Source: Notoacmeibacter sp. MSK16QG-6
GTDB lineage: Bacteria > Pseudomonadota > Alphaproteobacteria > Rhizobiales > Rhizobiaceae
Direction: 5' to 3'
Assembly (NCBI RefSeq): GCF_024158145.1
Contig: NZ_JAMYXM010000004.1
Coordinates: forward strand, 62,001-126,000
DNA length: 64,000 nt
Shown here: in pieces, positions 37,647 to 48,098 of the stretch
Layout: every line of letters starts with the position of its first letter
How positions within the stretch are numbered: position 1 is the first letter of the stretch
The notes under the pieces: model-generated
The model's database searches: none
What the model was told of the DNA's origin: nothing
The model's input: only the letters and a program-made list of their open reading frames with translations
Program-made: the position numbers and the translations under genes

Positions 37647-38057
37647 ATGCGTGTCGTTCTGAGCTTCGGTCTTTTTTTCGCACTCGGCGCGGCTGCCTTT
37701 TTTGCCGATGGCAGTCGCTGGCAGTCTTCGCCGTCATCGCTCGATGAGGTGGTGACGGGATCGGTGAACGAAGGTCCGACCGGCCTTTATCAGGCTACCG
37801 TCGAGGGGGAACCCGTTAGGTGCTGGTTGAATACGCAACATAACGAAGGCGACTATCGCTTTGTCGGGGCGGAATGCAGCCGACTCGGCATCGAGAAGGC
37901 GGGGCTTGCCTCTGTCGGTGTCGAGCGCTCTGGCGATCTGAAGGTCATGGACAGGGCGGGAAAAACGCTTTTGCGTTTCTTTTCCGCGGATGGCGATGGC
38001 TGGGAAGCCGCGCCCGAAGCCGGTCAGTTGATCGATTTGATCGCTACCTTTGACTAG
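37647..38057 (+). CDS. Small exported protein of unknown function
   Basis: 136-residue protein with an N-terminal signal/anchor (VVLSFGLFFALGAAAFFADG) and a predicted beta-rich remainder containing two Cys (about 59 and 77) that could pair in the periplasm: EGEPVRCWLNTQHNEGDYRF and AECSRLGIEKAGLASVGVE. The pattern of short strands recalls periplasmic protease-inhibitor (AprI/Inh) folds, but I cannot assign it. Stands alone, convergent with the CDF transporter. Confidence 0.68.
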   Translation: MRVVLSFGLFFALGAAAFFADGSRWQSSPSSLDEVVTGSVNEGPTGLYQATVEGEPVRCWLNTQHNEGDYRFVGAECSRLGIEKAGLASVGVERSGDLKVMDRAGKTLLRFFSADGDGWEAAPEAGQLIDLIATFD

Positions 38058-38111
38058 GCGGTCGTAAGACGCCGCTTATTTCCTTTAGGGAAACTGCAGC
38101 TCAATCCTCCG

Positions 38112-39068
38112 CTATTGGTGATGATGCTCATGCTTCTCATCATCGTGCGGTCTGTCATGGCCGATGATTGCAGGCGAAGGACAGGCATGGACCGCGCATT
38201 CGCACTCCAGCGTGGCATGGGAGATCGCAAATTCGCTCTTCAATCTCGTCTTGACGGCCTGCTTGATTGCATCGGCCTCGCTCCAACGTCCGGCTTCGAT
38301 GCCGAGATGCGCGTCGACTGCGTTTTCGTACTCCTGCATCTGCCAGAGATGCAGGTGATGGACGTCCGCTACGCCATCGACATCTTGCATAAGATCCAAC
38401 ACCTTGCGTGCGTCGATGTTCGGCGGGCTACCCAGCATCAAGATGCGAATGACGCCGCCTATTTCCGCCAGAGACTGCCATAAAATATAGGAGGCGATCA
38501 TTAGCGTGACGATCGGATCGATCAGGCGCCAGTCGTAGAGTATAATCAGTGTACCGGCGAATATGACTGCGATGGAGCCGAGCGCGTCAGCGACATTATG
38601 CAGGAAGGCGGCACGGATATTCACGCTCTCCTTGGAGAGCGAGAATGTGAGAAGCGCCGTCACAGTGTCGACCACCAGGGCGACGGCGGCGATGATGACG
38701 ACCAGCCAGCCATCGACCCCCTGCGGATCGATCAGACGCAGCACCGCCTCATAAACAAGATACAGGCCTATAACGATGAGCGTGGTGTAGTTGATGAGCG
38801 CAGCAACAACTTCAGCACGGCCATAGCCGAAGGTCATGGTCTCGTCGGCCTCGCGCCGCGCGATTTTACGGGCGAAAAATGCGATGATGAGCGCCAGTGC
38901 ATCTGACAGGTTGTGAATGGCGTCAGCTATCAGCGCCAGGCTGCCCGACAAGATACCGCCGACGATCTGCGCAACGGTCAAGCCGAGATTGACCAGAACG
39001 GCCCAGAAAACCCGTGCATCGCCCGCTTCTGGATCGATATGGGCGTGGCCGTGATGGCTGTGCGACAT
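38112..39068 (-). CDS. Cation diffusion facilitator family metal exporter
   Basis: 318-residue inner-membrane CDF protein. His-rich N-terminus (MSHSHHGHAHID) and C-terminus (HDRPHDDEKHEHHH), six membrane helices, the site-A motif HNLSD in helix II (IADAIHNLSDALALII) and HNVAD in helix V (AAFLHNVADALGSI), then a cytosolic ferredoxin-like domain (DVHHLHLWQM). The Cys-rich ECECAVHAC near the end is unusual. The His/Asp set HD-HD favours Zn/Co/Cd. Expression is probably controlled by the divergent MerR protein through a spacer-type operator (39106-39136). Confidence 0.9.
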   Translation of the reverse strand: MSHSHHGHAHIDPEAGDARVFWAVLVNLGLTVAQIVGGILSGSLALIADAIHNLSDALALIIAFFARKIARREADETMTFGYGRAEVVAALINYTTLIVIGLYLVYEAVLRLIDPQGVDGWLVVIIAAVALVVDTVTALLTFSLSKESVNIRAAFLHNVADALGSIAVIFAGTLIILYDWRLIDPIVTLMIASYILWQSLAEIGGVIRILMLGSPPNIDARKVLDLMQDVDGVADVHHLHLWQMQEYENAVDAHLGIEAGRWSEADAIKQAVKTRLKSEFAISHATLECECAVHACPSPAIIGHDRPHDDEKHEHHHQ

Positions 39069-39105
39069 TGCGAGTTCCTTTGTTCTGGCTTTGCGTTCGG
39101 CAGAT

Positions 39106-39136
39106 TATGTACAACCTCCAGCCACTAGAGGTTCAA
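39106..39136 (-). promoter_or_regulatory. MerR-type promoter of the CDF exporter gene
   Basis: On the minus strand a -35 TTGAAC (39136-39131) and a -10 TACATA (39111-39106) are 19 bp apart, the overlong spacer of MerR-regulated promoters. The spacer holds the perfect inverted repeat AACCTC-N9-GAGGTT (39113-39133). Transcription would start toward the exporter gene. Confidence 0.72.
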
Positions 39137-39147
39137 GAGGTGATTTC

Positions 39148-39561
39148 ATGTTTTCTATCGGAGAATTATCGCTGCGGACCGGGGTCAAGGTTCCGACCAT
39201 TCGCTATTACGAGAATGCCGGGCTGCTGGAAGCGCCGGAGCGAACATCCGGCAACCAGCGACGCTACAGCCGATCCGGGCTAGAGCGCCTTTCCTTTATC
39301 AGCCACGCAAGAGCGCTAGGCCTTTCGATTGAGGACATACGCGAACTGGTCGAACTGGCGTCTGACCCGGAGCGCCCATGCGGTGAAGCGCATCACATTG
39401 CCTCGGCCCATCTTGCATCCGTCCGGGCGCGTATCCGCAAATTGAAAAAGCTGGAGCGCGAACTTATGCGGATCGTAAAAATATCCGATGCAGATTGTGT
39501 TGGCGAATGTCACGTCATTCAGTCGCTGGCCGATCACGCCCTATGCGAGAGTGATCACTAG
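39148..39561 (+). CDS. MerR-family metal-responsive regulator
   Basis: 137-residue MerR protein: winged HTH FSIGELSLRTGVKVPTIRYY at the N-terminus, the long dimerisation helix, and metal-site Cys residues at 78, 117, 121 and 133 (RPCGEAHH; DADCVGECHVIQSLADHALC). The Cys pattern resembles ZntR/CadR/PbrR regulators of soft divalent ions. The start ATG at 39148 is chosen because the family N-terminus begins here. Divergent to the CDF gene, 79 bp away, with the operator in between. Confidence 0.87.
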   Translation: MFSIGELSLRTGVKVPTIRYYENAGLLEAPERTSGNQRRYSRSGLERLSFISHARALGLSIEDIRELVELASDPERPCGEAHHIASAHLASVRARIRKLKKLERELMRIVKISDADCVGECHVIQSLADHALCESDH

Positions 39562-39579
39562 CGGCGATCTGCACTGGGC

Positions 39580-40329
39580 TTAGGCGCTGGCGGCATGATC
39601 GCGTACGGCCTTGCCGAAGGCTTCGAAGATGGCGCGTGAGGGCTCGTCGGTGCTCGCCCAATATTCCGGATGCCATTGAAATCCGTATGCGAATGCGGTT
39701 GCGTCCTTTACGCACACAGCTTCCGCCGTGCCATCGCTAGCCGTCGCCTCGACAGACAAGCGGTCCGCCGGACGATCAATGGCCTGGCGGTGCAACGAAT
39801 TGACGGCGATCGTCTGACCTCCCAACATTCCCGTCAGCGGGCCATCCGGCCGGACGGCGACATTCTGTCGGATAATGTAGCGTTCATCCTGAGTGTCCGC
39901 TTCCGGTGCGCGATGATCGGCGCGGCCAGGCAGTTCCTGCACTTCATCGGCGATGGTGCCACCGAGTGCGACGTTCAACTCCTGATGGCCGCGGCAGATC
40001 GCCAGCAGCGGCAGCCCCCGCTCGAGAGCCATTTGAATAAGTGGCAGGCTCGTCGCATCGCGCGCCGGGTCGAATGGGCCGTGATTTTCCGTTGCCGCCA
40101 CACCGTAATTGTCGGGATGCACATTGGATCGCGCGCCAGTCAGCATCACGCCATCGACCGCCGCGAGGACTGCATCGTAATTCGTTTTCCTGCCGAAGGC
40201 CGGTACGATGAGCGGCTGAAGGCGGGCAACCTCGACGACCGCTTTCAGATAGGTGTCGGGCGTGGCGTGCCAGACATAGCTTTCATGGACCAACGTGTCG
40301 GCAACAATTGCGATAAGCGGCGATGTCAT
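39580..40329 (-). CDS. Gamma-glutamyl-gamma-aminobutyrate hydrolase family protein (PuuD-like)
   Basis: 249-residue class I glutamine-amidotransferase-fold hydrolase. Nucleophile Cys in LAICRGHQELNVALGG (about 115), and the His/Glu pair in YGFQWHPEYW (about 216). PuuD releases GABA from gamma-glutamyl-GABA in putrescine breakdown. No other put/puu gene is nearby, so the exact substrate is open. It ends tail-to-tail with the MerR gene. Confidence 0.87.
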   Translation of the reverse strand: MTSPLIAIVADTLVHESYVWHATPDTYLKAVVEVARLQPLIVPAFGRKTNYDAVLAAVDGVMLTGARSNVHPDNYGVAATENHGPFDPARDATSLPLIQMALERGLPLLAICRGHQELNVALGGTIADEVQELPGRADHRAPEADTQDERYIIRQNVAVRPDGPLTGMLGGQTIAVNSLHRQAIDRPADRLSVEATASDGTAEAVCVKDATAFAYGFQWHPEYWASTDEPSRAIFEAFGKAVRDHAASA

Positions 40330-41644
<1,315 letters not shown>

Positions 41645-41671
41645 TTACCTCGTATCAAAAATTAGAGAGAG

Positions 41672-41702
41672 GCCCGGCAATCCATTGGATTGCCGGGCTT
41701 TT
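41672..41702 (+). terminator. Rho-independent terminator after dctP
   Basis: Perfect 12-bp stem GCCCGGCAATCC / GGATTGCCGGGC with a 3-nt loop followed by TTTT, 27 bp after the dctP stop. It also separates this gene from the convergent oxidoreductase gene. Confidence 0.93.
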
Positions 41703-41713
41703 CATTATCGAAA

Positions 41714-43816
41714 TCAAAGTTTGCGAATGGCCACCCGGCAATCGTGAAAAGCGGCGCCGCCATGCGGAGCGATCGGATCAGCGCCGATCAGCGTATTGAT
41801 GCCTTGGCCATTCTCATGCGCTTTGTTCGGCCAGATGCCCTCGGCGATCACCGTGCCCGCCATTGCCTTGTCGGCGACGACGGCATGCAGCACCACCTCT
41901 CCGCGCTTGTTGGAGAGCAGGATGCGTTCGCCATCGACGATACCGATACGGTTCGCATCCGCGCTGTCCAGCATTGCGGTCGGCCGATTTTCCTTCTTTC
42001 GCGAAGTGGGGGTCTCGGCAAAGGAGGAGTTGAGATAGTTGCGCGCCGGTGCGGTGACGAGCCGAAACGGATGGGCCTCGTCTGTCTGTTCCAGCAGGTC
42101 GCCGGGATGGTCGGGCAGGGCTGGCATTTTCTTCACCGGGCCCTGCAAGCCGAGGCTATCCGCAGGGCGCTGTCCATTCATGATGCGGGTCCAGTCAGGA
42201 TCGAAATGGAAGCGCCCATCTGGATGGGCAAAGCCATTCAGGAAATGCGCTTGTTCAAACGGGATCGCCTTGTCGACCCAGCGTTGCTCCACCACGTCGT
42301 CGTAGGTTCCCAGCGCACTTCGCTTTGCCAGATCGTCGAGCAATTGCCGCTCGGTCATGCCAAAGCCTTCCTTGTCACCGACGCCAAGGCGTTTCGCCAG
42401 TTCCTCGAAAACGAAATGGTTCGGTTTTGGTCCCTCCGGCGGATCGATCAGCTTGGGGCCAGGCAGGATATGGGTGTGCCCGCCGCCCCGATAGATGTCG
42501 TCGTGTTCAAGAAACATCGTCGCCGGTAGGACGACATCGGCCAGTTCCGCCGTCTCAGTCATGAACTGTTCGTGCACGACAGTGAAAAGATCGTCGCGCA
42601 TGAAGCCTTGCCGGACCAGAGACTGTTCGGGTGCGACGTTCACCGGGTTGGTATTCTGGATCAGCATCGCGGTCACGGGCGGACCGCCGTTCAGCGCGTC
42701 CGGATCGTTCGTCAGGACGGCGCCGATGCGGCTCTGATCGAGATGGCGAATGGAAGGATCGGCCAGCCGCGCGCCCTTGATGGTCGACGAATCCATGCCG
42801 AAAATATCGCCATTTCCGTGCAGCGCGCCGCCGCCCTCCACCTGCCAGGCGCCTGTCACGGCCGGGATGCTTAGAGCCGCGTGCATGGAAATCGCGCCAC
42901 CACGCCCGCGTGTAAATCCGTAGCCCAGGCGGAAAAAGCTGTTCTTTGTCTGTCCGACGAGACGCGCGAAGGCCTCGATCTGCTCGACCGAAAGGCCGGT
43001 GATCGGCGCGGCCCATTCCGGCCCTCTGGTCTTAAGGTGGTCTTCGAGGGCTTCGGCGCCGCGCGTATATCGGGCCATGTAATCGCGATCGGCCATCCCG
43101 TCGCGAAAGAGCACGTGCATGACAGCACAAGCCAGGGCGGCATCGGAGCCAGGCTTCAGCATCAGACCCATATCGGCCTGACGCATGGTCTCCGTCTCAT
43201 AGACGTCGATCACCACGATCTTCGCGCCGCGCTCCTTGCGGGCCTGGGTGGCATGTCGCATCACGTTGATCTGGGTCGCCACGGCGTTGGTGCCCCAGAT
43301 GACAATGACGTCGGATTGGTGCATTTCGCGTGGGTCGAGCCCGCGAATGGCTCCGCAGCCGGCGTGATAGCCCGTCCATGCCGGATTGATACAGATCGTG
43401 TCGAACTGGTAACTCCAGCGCATGGCGTGGCGCAGGCGGTGAATGCCGTCGCGCTGCACGATGCCCATCGTGCCGGCATAGTAATATGGCCACACCGTTT
43501 CGGTGCCGTGCATTTCGGCGGCTTTACGGAAACGTTCCGCGACCAGTTCCAGCGCTTCGTCCCAGCCGACCTCACGCCACTCGCCGCCACCCTTCGGACC
43601 GGTGCGGACAAGCGGGGTCGTGAGGCGGTCGGGATGGTGCACACGCTCGGCATAGCGTGCGACTTTGGCGCAGATCACGCCATCGGTGTAGCTGTTATCC
43701 TTGGCGCCCCGCACCCGACCGATATGGCCATTGTCGAGGATTTCGACTTCCAGCGCGCAGGTGGACGGGCAATCGTGCGGGCAGGCCGTATGGCCTATGC
43801 GTTGAATCTGGTTCAT
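41714..43816 (-). CDS. Molybdopterin oxidoreductase
   Basis: 700-residue protein of the DMSO-reductase superfamily. The N-terminal 4Fe-4S motif reads CPHDCPSTCALEVEILDNG with a fourth Cys in DGVICAKVAR, then bis-MGD-binding domains (VIWGTNAVATQ; LIQNTNPVNVAPEQ; ETAELADVVLPATMFLEHDD) and a C-terminal molydopterin dinucleotide-binding domain (NRIGIVDGERILLSNKRGEV). No Tat signal, so cytosolic. The start MNQIQR at 43816 is preferred over 43828. It separates the TRAP genes; electron partner and substrate are not evident. Confidence 0.86.
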   Translation of the reverse strand: MNQIQRIGHTACPHDCPSTCALEVEILDNGHIGRVRGAKDNSYTDGVICAKVARYAERVHHPDRLTTPLVRTGPKGGGEWREVGWDEALELVAERFRKAAEMHGTETVWPYYYAGTMGIVQRDGIHRLRHAMRWSYQFDTICINPAWTGYHAGCGAIRGLDPREMHQSDVIVIWGTNAVATQINVMRHATQARKERGAKIVVIDVYETETMRQADMGLMLKPGSDAALACAVMHVLFRDGMADRDYMARYTRGAEALEDHLKTRGPEWAAPITGLSVEQIEAFARLVGQTKNSFFRLGYGFTRGRGGAISMHAALSIPAVTGAWQVEGGGALHGNGDIFGMDSSTIKGARLADPSIRHLDQSRIGAVLTNDPDALNGGPPVTAMLIQNTNPVNVAPEQSLVRQGFMRDDLFTVVHEQFMTETAELADVVLPATMFLEHDDIYRGGGHTHILPGPKLIDPPEGPKPNHFVFEELAKRLGVGDKEGFGMTERQLLDDLAKRSALGTYDDVVEQRWVDKAIPFEQAHFLNGFAHPDGRFHFDPDWTRIMNGQRPADSLGLQGPVKKMPALPDHPGDLLEQTDEAHPFRLVTAPARNYLNSSFAETPTSRKKENRPTAMLDSADANRIGIVDGERILLSNKRGEVVLHAVVADKAMAGTVIAEGIWPNKAHENGQGINTLIGADPIAPHGGAAFHDCRVAIRKL

Positions 43817-43897
43817 GGCTGTTATCATGCGCCGGAACGATCCCGAATTGGGAGCGAAAAAACGTCATCATGACGCGATCTGTAAGCTATCGCGTCT

Positions 43898-45841
43898 TCA
43901 GTTCTGACCGCTAGAGCCGGAAAACGGCGCGCCCAGCGGCTGGAGATCCGGCAGTTGCAATCCTGAAGGGACACCCGAACCGTTGGTAGCCGCCGGCGTA
44001 TCGCTATTGCCGCCACTCTCGTTATTGTCCTGCGACGGGTTGCCGCCGGAGGATGGCGATTGTCCTGGCGTGCCGATCGGCGGCAATTGCAGGTTGGGAA
44101 GCTGAAGGCCTGGTGTACCGCTGCTGGACTGGCCGTAGCTGTTGTTGCCGGAACTGGAGGATGATGGGCCGAGATTGAGCGGCGGCAGTTGCATCGGATT
44201 GCCGGGCTGCTGGCGCTGCTCTTCGGTCTGTCGACCGCCTGCATTGGGCTCGGGTGGCGGCGCGACCGTGACAGGCTCATCCTTATAGTGCGTGACGAGG
44301 CGCGGGAAAGCGATGATCAGGCCGATCACGATGGCCTGCATCACGATGTAGGGCACTGCGCCCTTGTAGATTTCGGTCGTCTTGACCGCCGGCATGATCC
44401 TGTTCGTCACCTTGTCGAGCCACTCGGCCTTCGGTGCGATGGACCGCAGATAGAAGAGAGCAAAGCCGAAGGGTGGCGTCAGGAAGCTCGTCTGAAGATT
44501 GATCCCCAGAATGATGCCGAACCAGATCAGATCGATCTCGAGCCGCTCAGCCACTGGCGCGAGAAGTGGTACCAGAATGAAGGCAATCTCGAAGAAATCG
44601 AGGAAGCAGCCGAGAATGAAGACGATAATGGTTACGGCAATCAGGAACCCGGTCTGGCCGCCCGGCAGCGCTAGCATCAGATCCTCGATCCACACATTGC
44701 CGTTGATGCCGTAGAAGGTGAGGCCGAAGACGCGCGCGCCGATCAGAATGAACATGACGAAGCTGGCGAGTTTCGTCGTCGAATAAAGCGCCTGTCGCAA
44801 TACCCGACCATCCATCCGACGCTTCAGAAGCGCCAGTACAAGAGCTCCAGTGGCGCCCATCGCGCCGCCTTCGGTCGGCGTTGCGATGCCGAGGAAGATC
44901 GTGCCGAGGACAAGGAAGATTAGCGCGAGAGGCGGAATAAGAACGATGATGACCTGCTCGGCCAGCCGGCTGATCAGGCCGAGCTTTGCGTATCGGTTGA
45001 CCAGCGAAACGATCAGCGCGAACGCAACTGCCGTCACGGCGGACCAGACCACGGACACTTCGAACCGCGCATCGGTAAAGAGATAGAGACGGCCTGCGAA
45101 ATAGATGGCGACCGATAGCGCCATCATAACCAGCAGGGATATGACGCCTTTGCCGAGCGTGCGTGCTTCCGGCGGCAGGGCGGGGGCCCATTCGGGTTTG
45201 GCCAGCGTGATGCCGAAGACGTAAAGGCAGTAGAGACCGATAATGATCGCCGCCGGCAGCAGCGCGCCGACATACATATCGCCCACGGACCGGCCGAGCT
45301 GGTCGGCCATGACGATCAGGACGAGGCTCGGTGGCACGACCTGCGCCAATGTGCCCGCACCGGCGATGGTGCCCGTCGCGAATGACCGGTCATAACCGTA
45401 GCGCATCATGATCGGTAGAGAGATCAGGCCCATGGCGATGACGGATGCCGCGACAACCCCCGTGGTCGCGGCCAGAAGCGCGCCGACAAGCACGACGGCG
45501 TAGGCAAGACCCCCGCGAATGGGACCGAAGAGCTGGCCGATCGTATCGAGAAGATCCTCGGCCATGCGGCTGCGCTCGAGGATCAGACCCATGAATGTGA
45601 AGAAAGGGATGGCCAGAAGAGTGTCGTTATACATCACCCCGTAAATGCGTTCGGGATGGCTGCCGAGCAGTGGCCAGAACAGGCGGATTTCGCTGGAAAT
45701 GCTGCTCATCTCGACGCCGATGACGAAGAACAGAAGCCCGCCGGCGGCAAGCGAAAACGCGACCGGATAGCCGATGAGGAGCAGCGCCATCACCGAAACG
45801 AACATGATGGGTGCGAGCTGATGGGCGATAATATCGATCAT
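43898..45841 (-). CDS. TRAP transporter large permease DctM with Pro/Ser/Gly/Asn-rich C-terminal tail
   Basis: 647-residue inner-membrane permease. Residues 1 to about 515 form the DctM/TrapM domain with about 12 or more membrane helices (TGVVAASVIAMGLISLPIMM; APTEGGAMG-like block GIATPTEGGAMGATGALVLA; FGIILGINLQTSFLTPPFG). Residues 520-647 are a hydrophilic low-complexity tail with the repeats MQLPPLNLGP, LQLPNLQLPPIG and LQLPDLQPLGAP, absent from ordinary DctM. Start overlaps the DctQ stop (ATGA). Works with DctQ and probably the TakP-like DctP on the other strand. Confidence 0.9.
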   Translation of the reverse strand: MIDIIAHQLAPIMFVSVMALLLIGYPVAFSLAAGGLLFFVIGVEMSSISSEIRLFWPLLGSHPERIYGVMYNDTLLAIPFFTFMGLILERSRMAEDLLDTIGQLFGPIRGGLAYAVVLVGALLAATTGVVAASVIAMGLISLPIMMRYGYDRSFATGTIAGAGTLAQVVPPSLVLIVMADQLGRSVGDMYVGALLPAAIIIGLYCLYVFGITLAKPEWAPALPPEARTLGKGVISLLVMMALSVAIYFAGRLYLFTDARFEVSVVWSAVTAVAFALIVSLVNRYAKLGLISRLAEQVIIVLIPPLALIFLVLGTIFLGIATPTEGGAMGATGALVLALLKRRMDGRVLRQALYSTTKLASFVMFILIGARVFGLTFYGINGNVWIEDLMLALPGGQTGFLIAVTIIVFILGCFLDFFEIAFILVPLLAPVAERLEIDLIWFGIILGINLQTSFLTPPFGFALFYLRSIAPKAEWLDKVTNRIMPAVKTTEIYKGAVPYIVMQAIVIGLIIAFPRLVTHYKDEPVTVAPPPEPNAGGRQTEEQRQQPGNPMQLPPLNLGPSSSSSGNNSYGQSSSGTPGLQLPNLQLPPIGTPGQSPSSGGNPSQDNNESGGNSDTPAATNGSGVPSGLQLPDLQPLGAPFSGSSGQN

Positions 45842-46470
45842 GACCGGCCCTCCGGTGCATCGCCATCATTCAGCCCGCCGCCGCGTTCCATCTCCGCTAC
45901 GGCGGGTGGCAGATCTGAATCGTCCTTATGCGGGTCTTCCATCCTGCCCGTCAGAACGGCCAACCGCTTGATCGCTTCTGAAACACCCTGGGCGAACAGC
46001 ATGATGAAGCCGACCAGCAAAATGAGTTTTGCTGGCCAAAGCACCAGCCCGTTGGCATTGCCGGAAATCTCGCCGCTATTGTAGGAACGCCAGAACCAGG
46101 GCCATGCCAGCCAGATCAGAAGCCCGGCAAAGGGCAGCAGCGCCACCAGATGACCGATAAAGTCGATTATGTTTCGTGTGCGGTCCGAAAGACGGTTGGA
46201 AACCAGATCGATGCGGATATGCTCATTGTCCTGAAGGGTCCATGCCGCTGCGAGCAGAAATACAGCGCCGTAAAGGTACCATTGCAGTTCCAGAAGGGCG
46301 TTCGATGCGCGGGGGATCGGTATCCAATCCGGCACCGAGCCGCCTAGATACCGAACGGTCGCATTATATGCCGATACCAGAACGGCGACCAGAACAAGCC
46401 AGGAGACGGCCTTGCCGACGAACCGTGTTATCGCATCAATGACCGACGACAGGCCGATGAGAAATTTCAT
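45838..46470 (-). CDS. TRAP transporter small permease DctQ
   Basis: 210-residue membrane protein with four hydrophobic segments, the DctQ pattern: GKAVSWLVLVAVLVSAYNATVRYL, LQWYLYGAVFLLAAAWTLQDNEHIRIDLV, a third segment around LVALLPFAGLLIWLAWPWFW, and AKLILLVGFIMLFAQG. The cytosolic tail (KDDSDLPPAVAEMERGGG) is longer than average. It overlaps DctM by 4 bp. Its start CATG also serves the divergent frame on the plus strand. Confidence 0.9.
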   Translation of the reverse strand: MKFLIGLSSVIDAITRFVGKAVSWLVLVAVLVSAYNATVRYLGGSVPDWIPIPRASNALLELQWYLYGAVFLLAAAWTLQDNEHIRIDLVSNRLSDRTRNIIDFIGHLVALLPFAGLLIWLAWPWFWRSYNSGEISGNANGLVLWPAKLILLVGFIMLFAQGVSEAIKRLAVLTGRMEDPHKDDSDLPPAVAEMERGGGLNDGDAPEGRS

Positions 46471-46534
46471 GGCGTCCTGCTCCGAAACTGGCTGTCACAT
46501 TCGCGGATTTTTACCCCTCCCGCAGTCAGACCTA

Positions 46535-47977
46535 TTGGCATGGGCACTTCGCCCTTGTCCAGTTGGTTTTCAAAGCTTCCAAGCCTTCGGGCGGGCACTT
46601 TACCTAGCGTTTTCGGGATTGTTGATGCTCGTGACCCCGCTGGCCGCGCAAAGCGAAAGTGATATCGTCCAATCCAAAAAATCGAGCCCAGACGTAGCGG
46701 TAACGGCCCAACCGGCTGATGTCGCTGCGCCCGATAAACCTCTCACCCTTCTCTATGTCCGCCAGCCGGGTCGCCGCGCCGACGATGCCGCCATATTTGG
46801 TGAAGGCCTTGCCGACGCTGTGGCAGCCATTAATCAGCGTGATGGCGGATTGAATAACGTTCCCCTCGCCCTGACTGAATGTGATGCTTCGTCTGGCGAA
46901 AACGAGAAACAACTTTTCGACGACGATAGCTGCGGCGGCAAGGCGAAAGAGGCATTGCTGGCGATTGTCTGGCCGCGAGAGGACGTACAGCGCTTCGCTC
47001 TGGCGGGTGAACGTGACGGCTTGCCGCTAATTGCACCGGCAAGCCGTGATATTCTGGCCGATGGCGGGCGCTTGCGGTGGTCGTTTGCGCCTCCGGCCTC
47101 AATGGCCGATCAGGCCATTGCGCTGCTTCAGATATCGGGGACACCGGTTGCCGGCAGCGAGACCGCCGGTCGGATCGGGCTGTTTCACACAACAGACGAT
47201 TGGGGCGTCGGTATGCGCGATGCCATGATAGGCGCTGCCGATCTCAATGGCACGCTGCTGCAAACCTATTCCGTACGTCCGGGCGAAGCACAGGATGTAG
47301 TATCGACCTTTCGGGATTTTGGCGGAAACCCGCCGGACCGGCTGATCGTCTGGGGCAATGACAGCCTTGCCGAAACGGTGCTGCGCGAGGCCGTCAAGCG
47401 CAACTATCCGACCGATCGTATTCTCGGTGGCTTCGCCGATGGCGCCTACGCGGTTGTGCAGGCCCTGGGAACGCGCGCGTCCGGATTGCGGGTGGCGGCC
47501 CTTGCGGCTTTCGGCGAACCCGACAAACAGAGCGAAAACTCAGAAAATTCCGAAACGATTGATGACGATGCGGCGCCCGTCTCACCGGTTCGGATGGCGG
47601 GTCAATTGATAGGCGCATTTTCAATTGAAGCGCTGGGCGCAGCGCAGGAACTGGGCGAAACGCGCACACCGGCACGAACCGATGTGAGAAATGCACTTGA
47701 GCGCGTCCGGCTGTCGCCGCAGCGTATGCGTTCGCTCGATCTGGCTTACCCTTCGGCTGCTTTTGGCCTCTCTTGCGCCGACCATGCCGGATCGCTTCCG
47801 ATTGCTCTTCTGCAATGGGATGGAGAAAAATTCGTTCGACGGGCTACGCCAGAAGCAAAGGCGGTGCCGCTCGCGATGGTCGCTAGCCGCGGCGATCGCG
47901 TCAAAGCGTTTGCCGAACAGATCGGGGATAACCGAACTGCCGCTCCGCCCTGTCCGGCGACCGATCGCTCTGGATAA
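46535..47977 (+). CDS. Orphan type I periplasmic-binding-protein-like protein
   Basis: About 480 residues, Peripla_BP fold: LTLLYVRQPGRRADDAAIFGEG, GRIGLFHTTDDWGVGMRDAM, DRLIVWGNDSLAETVLREAV and RILGGFADGAYAVV mirror Liv-type receptors. The N-terminus is unclear: TTG at 46535 gives a credible signal peptide (RALYLAFSGLLMLVTPLAAQ); ATG 46469 is an alternative but coincides with the dctQ start. An acidic linker (SENSENSETIDDDAAP) interrupts the domain. No permease or ATPase is adjacent, so it may be a sensor or a solute scavenger for a distant transporter. Ligand unknown. Confidence 0.7.
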   Translation: MAWALRPCPVGFQSFQAFGRALYLAFSGLLMLVTPLAAQSESDIVQSKKSSPDVAVTAQPADVAAPDKPLTLLYVRQPGRRADDAAIFGEGLADAVAAINQRDGGLNNVPLALTECDASSGENEKQLFDDDSCGGKAKEALLAIVWPREDVQRFALAGERDGLPLIAPASRDILADGGRLRWSFAPPASMADQAIALLQISGTPVAGSETAGRIGLFHTTDDWGVGMRDAMIGAADLNGTLLQTYSVRPGEAQDVVSTFRDFGGNPPDRLIVWGNDSLAETVLREAVKRNYPTDRILGGFADGAYAVVQALGTRASGLRVAALAAFGEPDKQSENSENSETIDDDAAPVSPVRMAGQLIGAFSIEALGAAQELGETRTPARTDVRNALERVRLSPQRMRSLDLAYPSAAFGLSCADHAGSLPIALLQWDGEKFVRRATPEAKAVPLAMVASRGDRVKAFAEQIGDNRTAAPPCPATDRSG

Positions 47978-48098
47978 ACGAAGGCGCGGTCGGCCACGCT
48001 ATTTTTCGATGTAGCTGAAAGGCCCGCTTGCTCCGTTCGGTGCATTTCGCTATTGGCTGGCGGACCGGACGAAAAATTGCCAGCGAGGAGACCGATCC

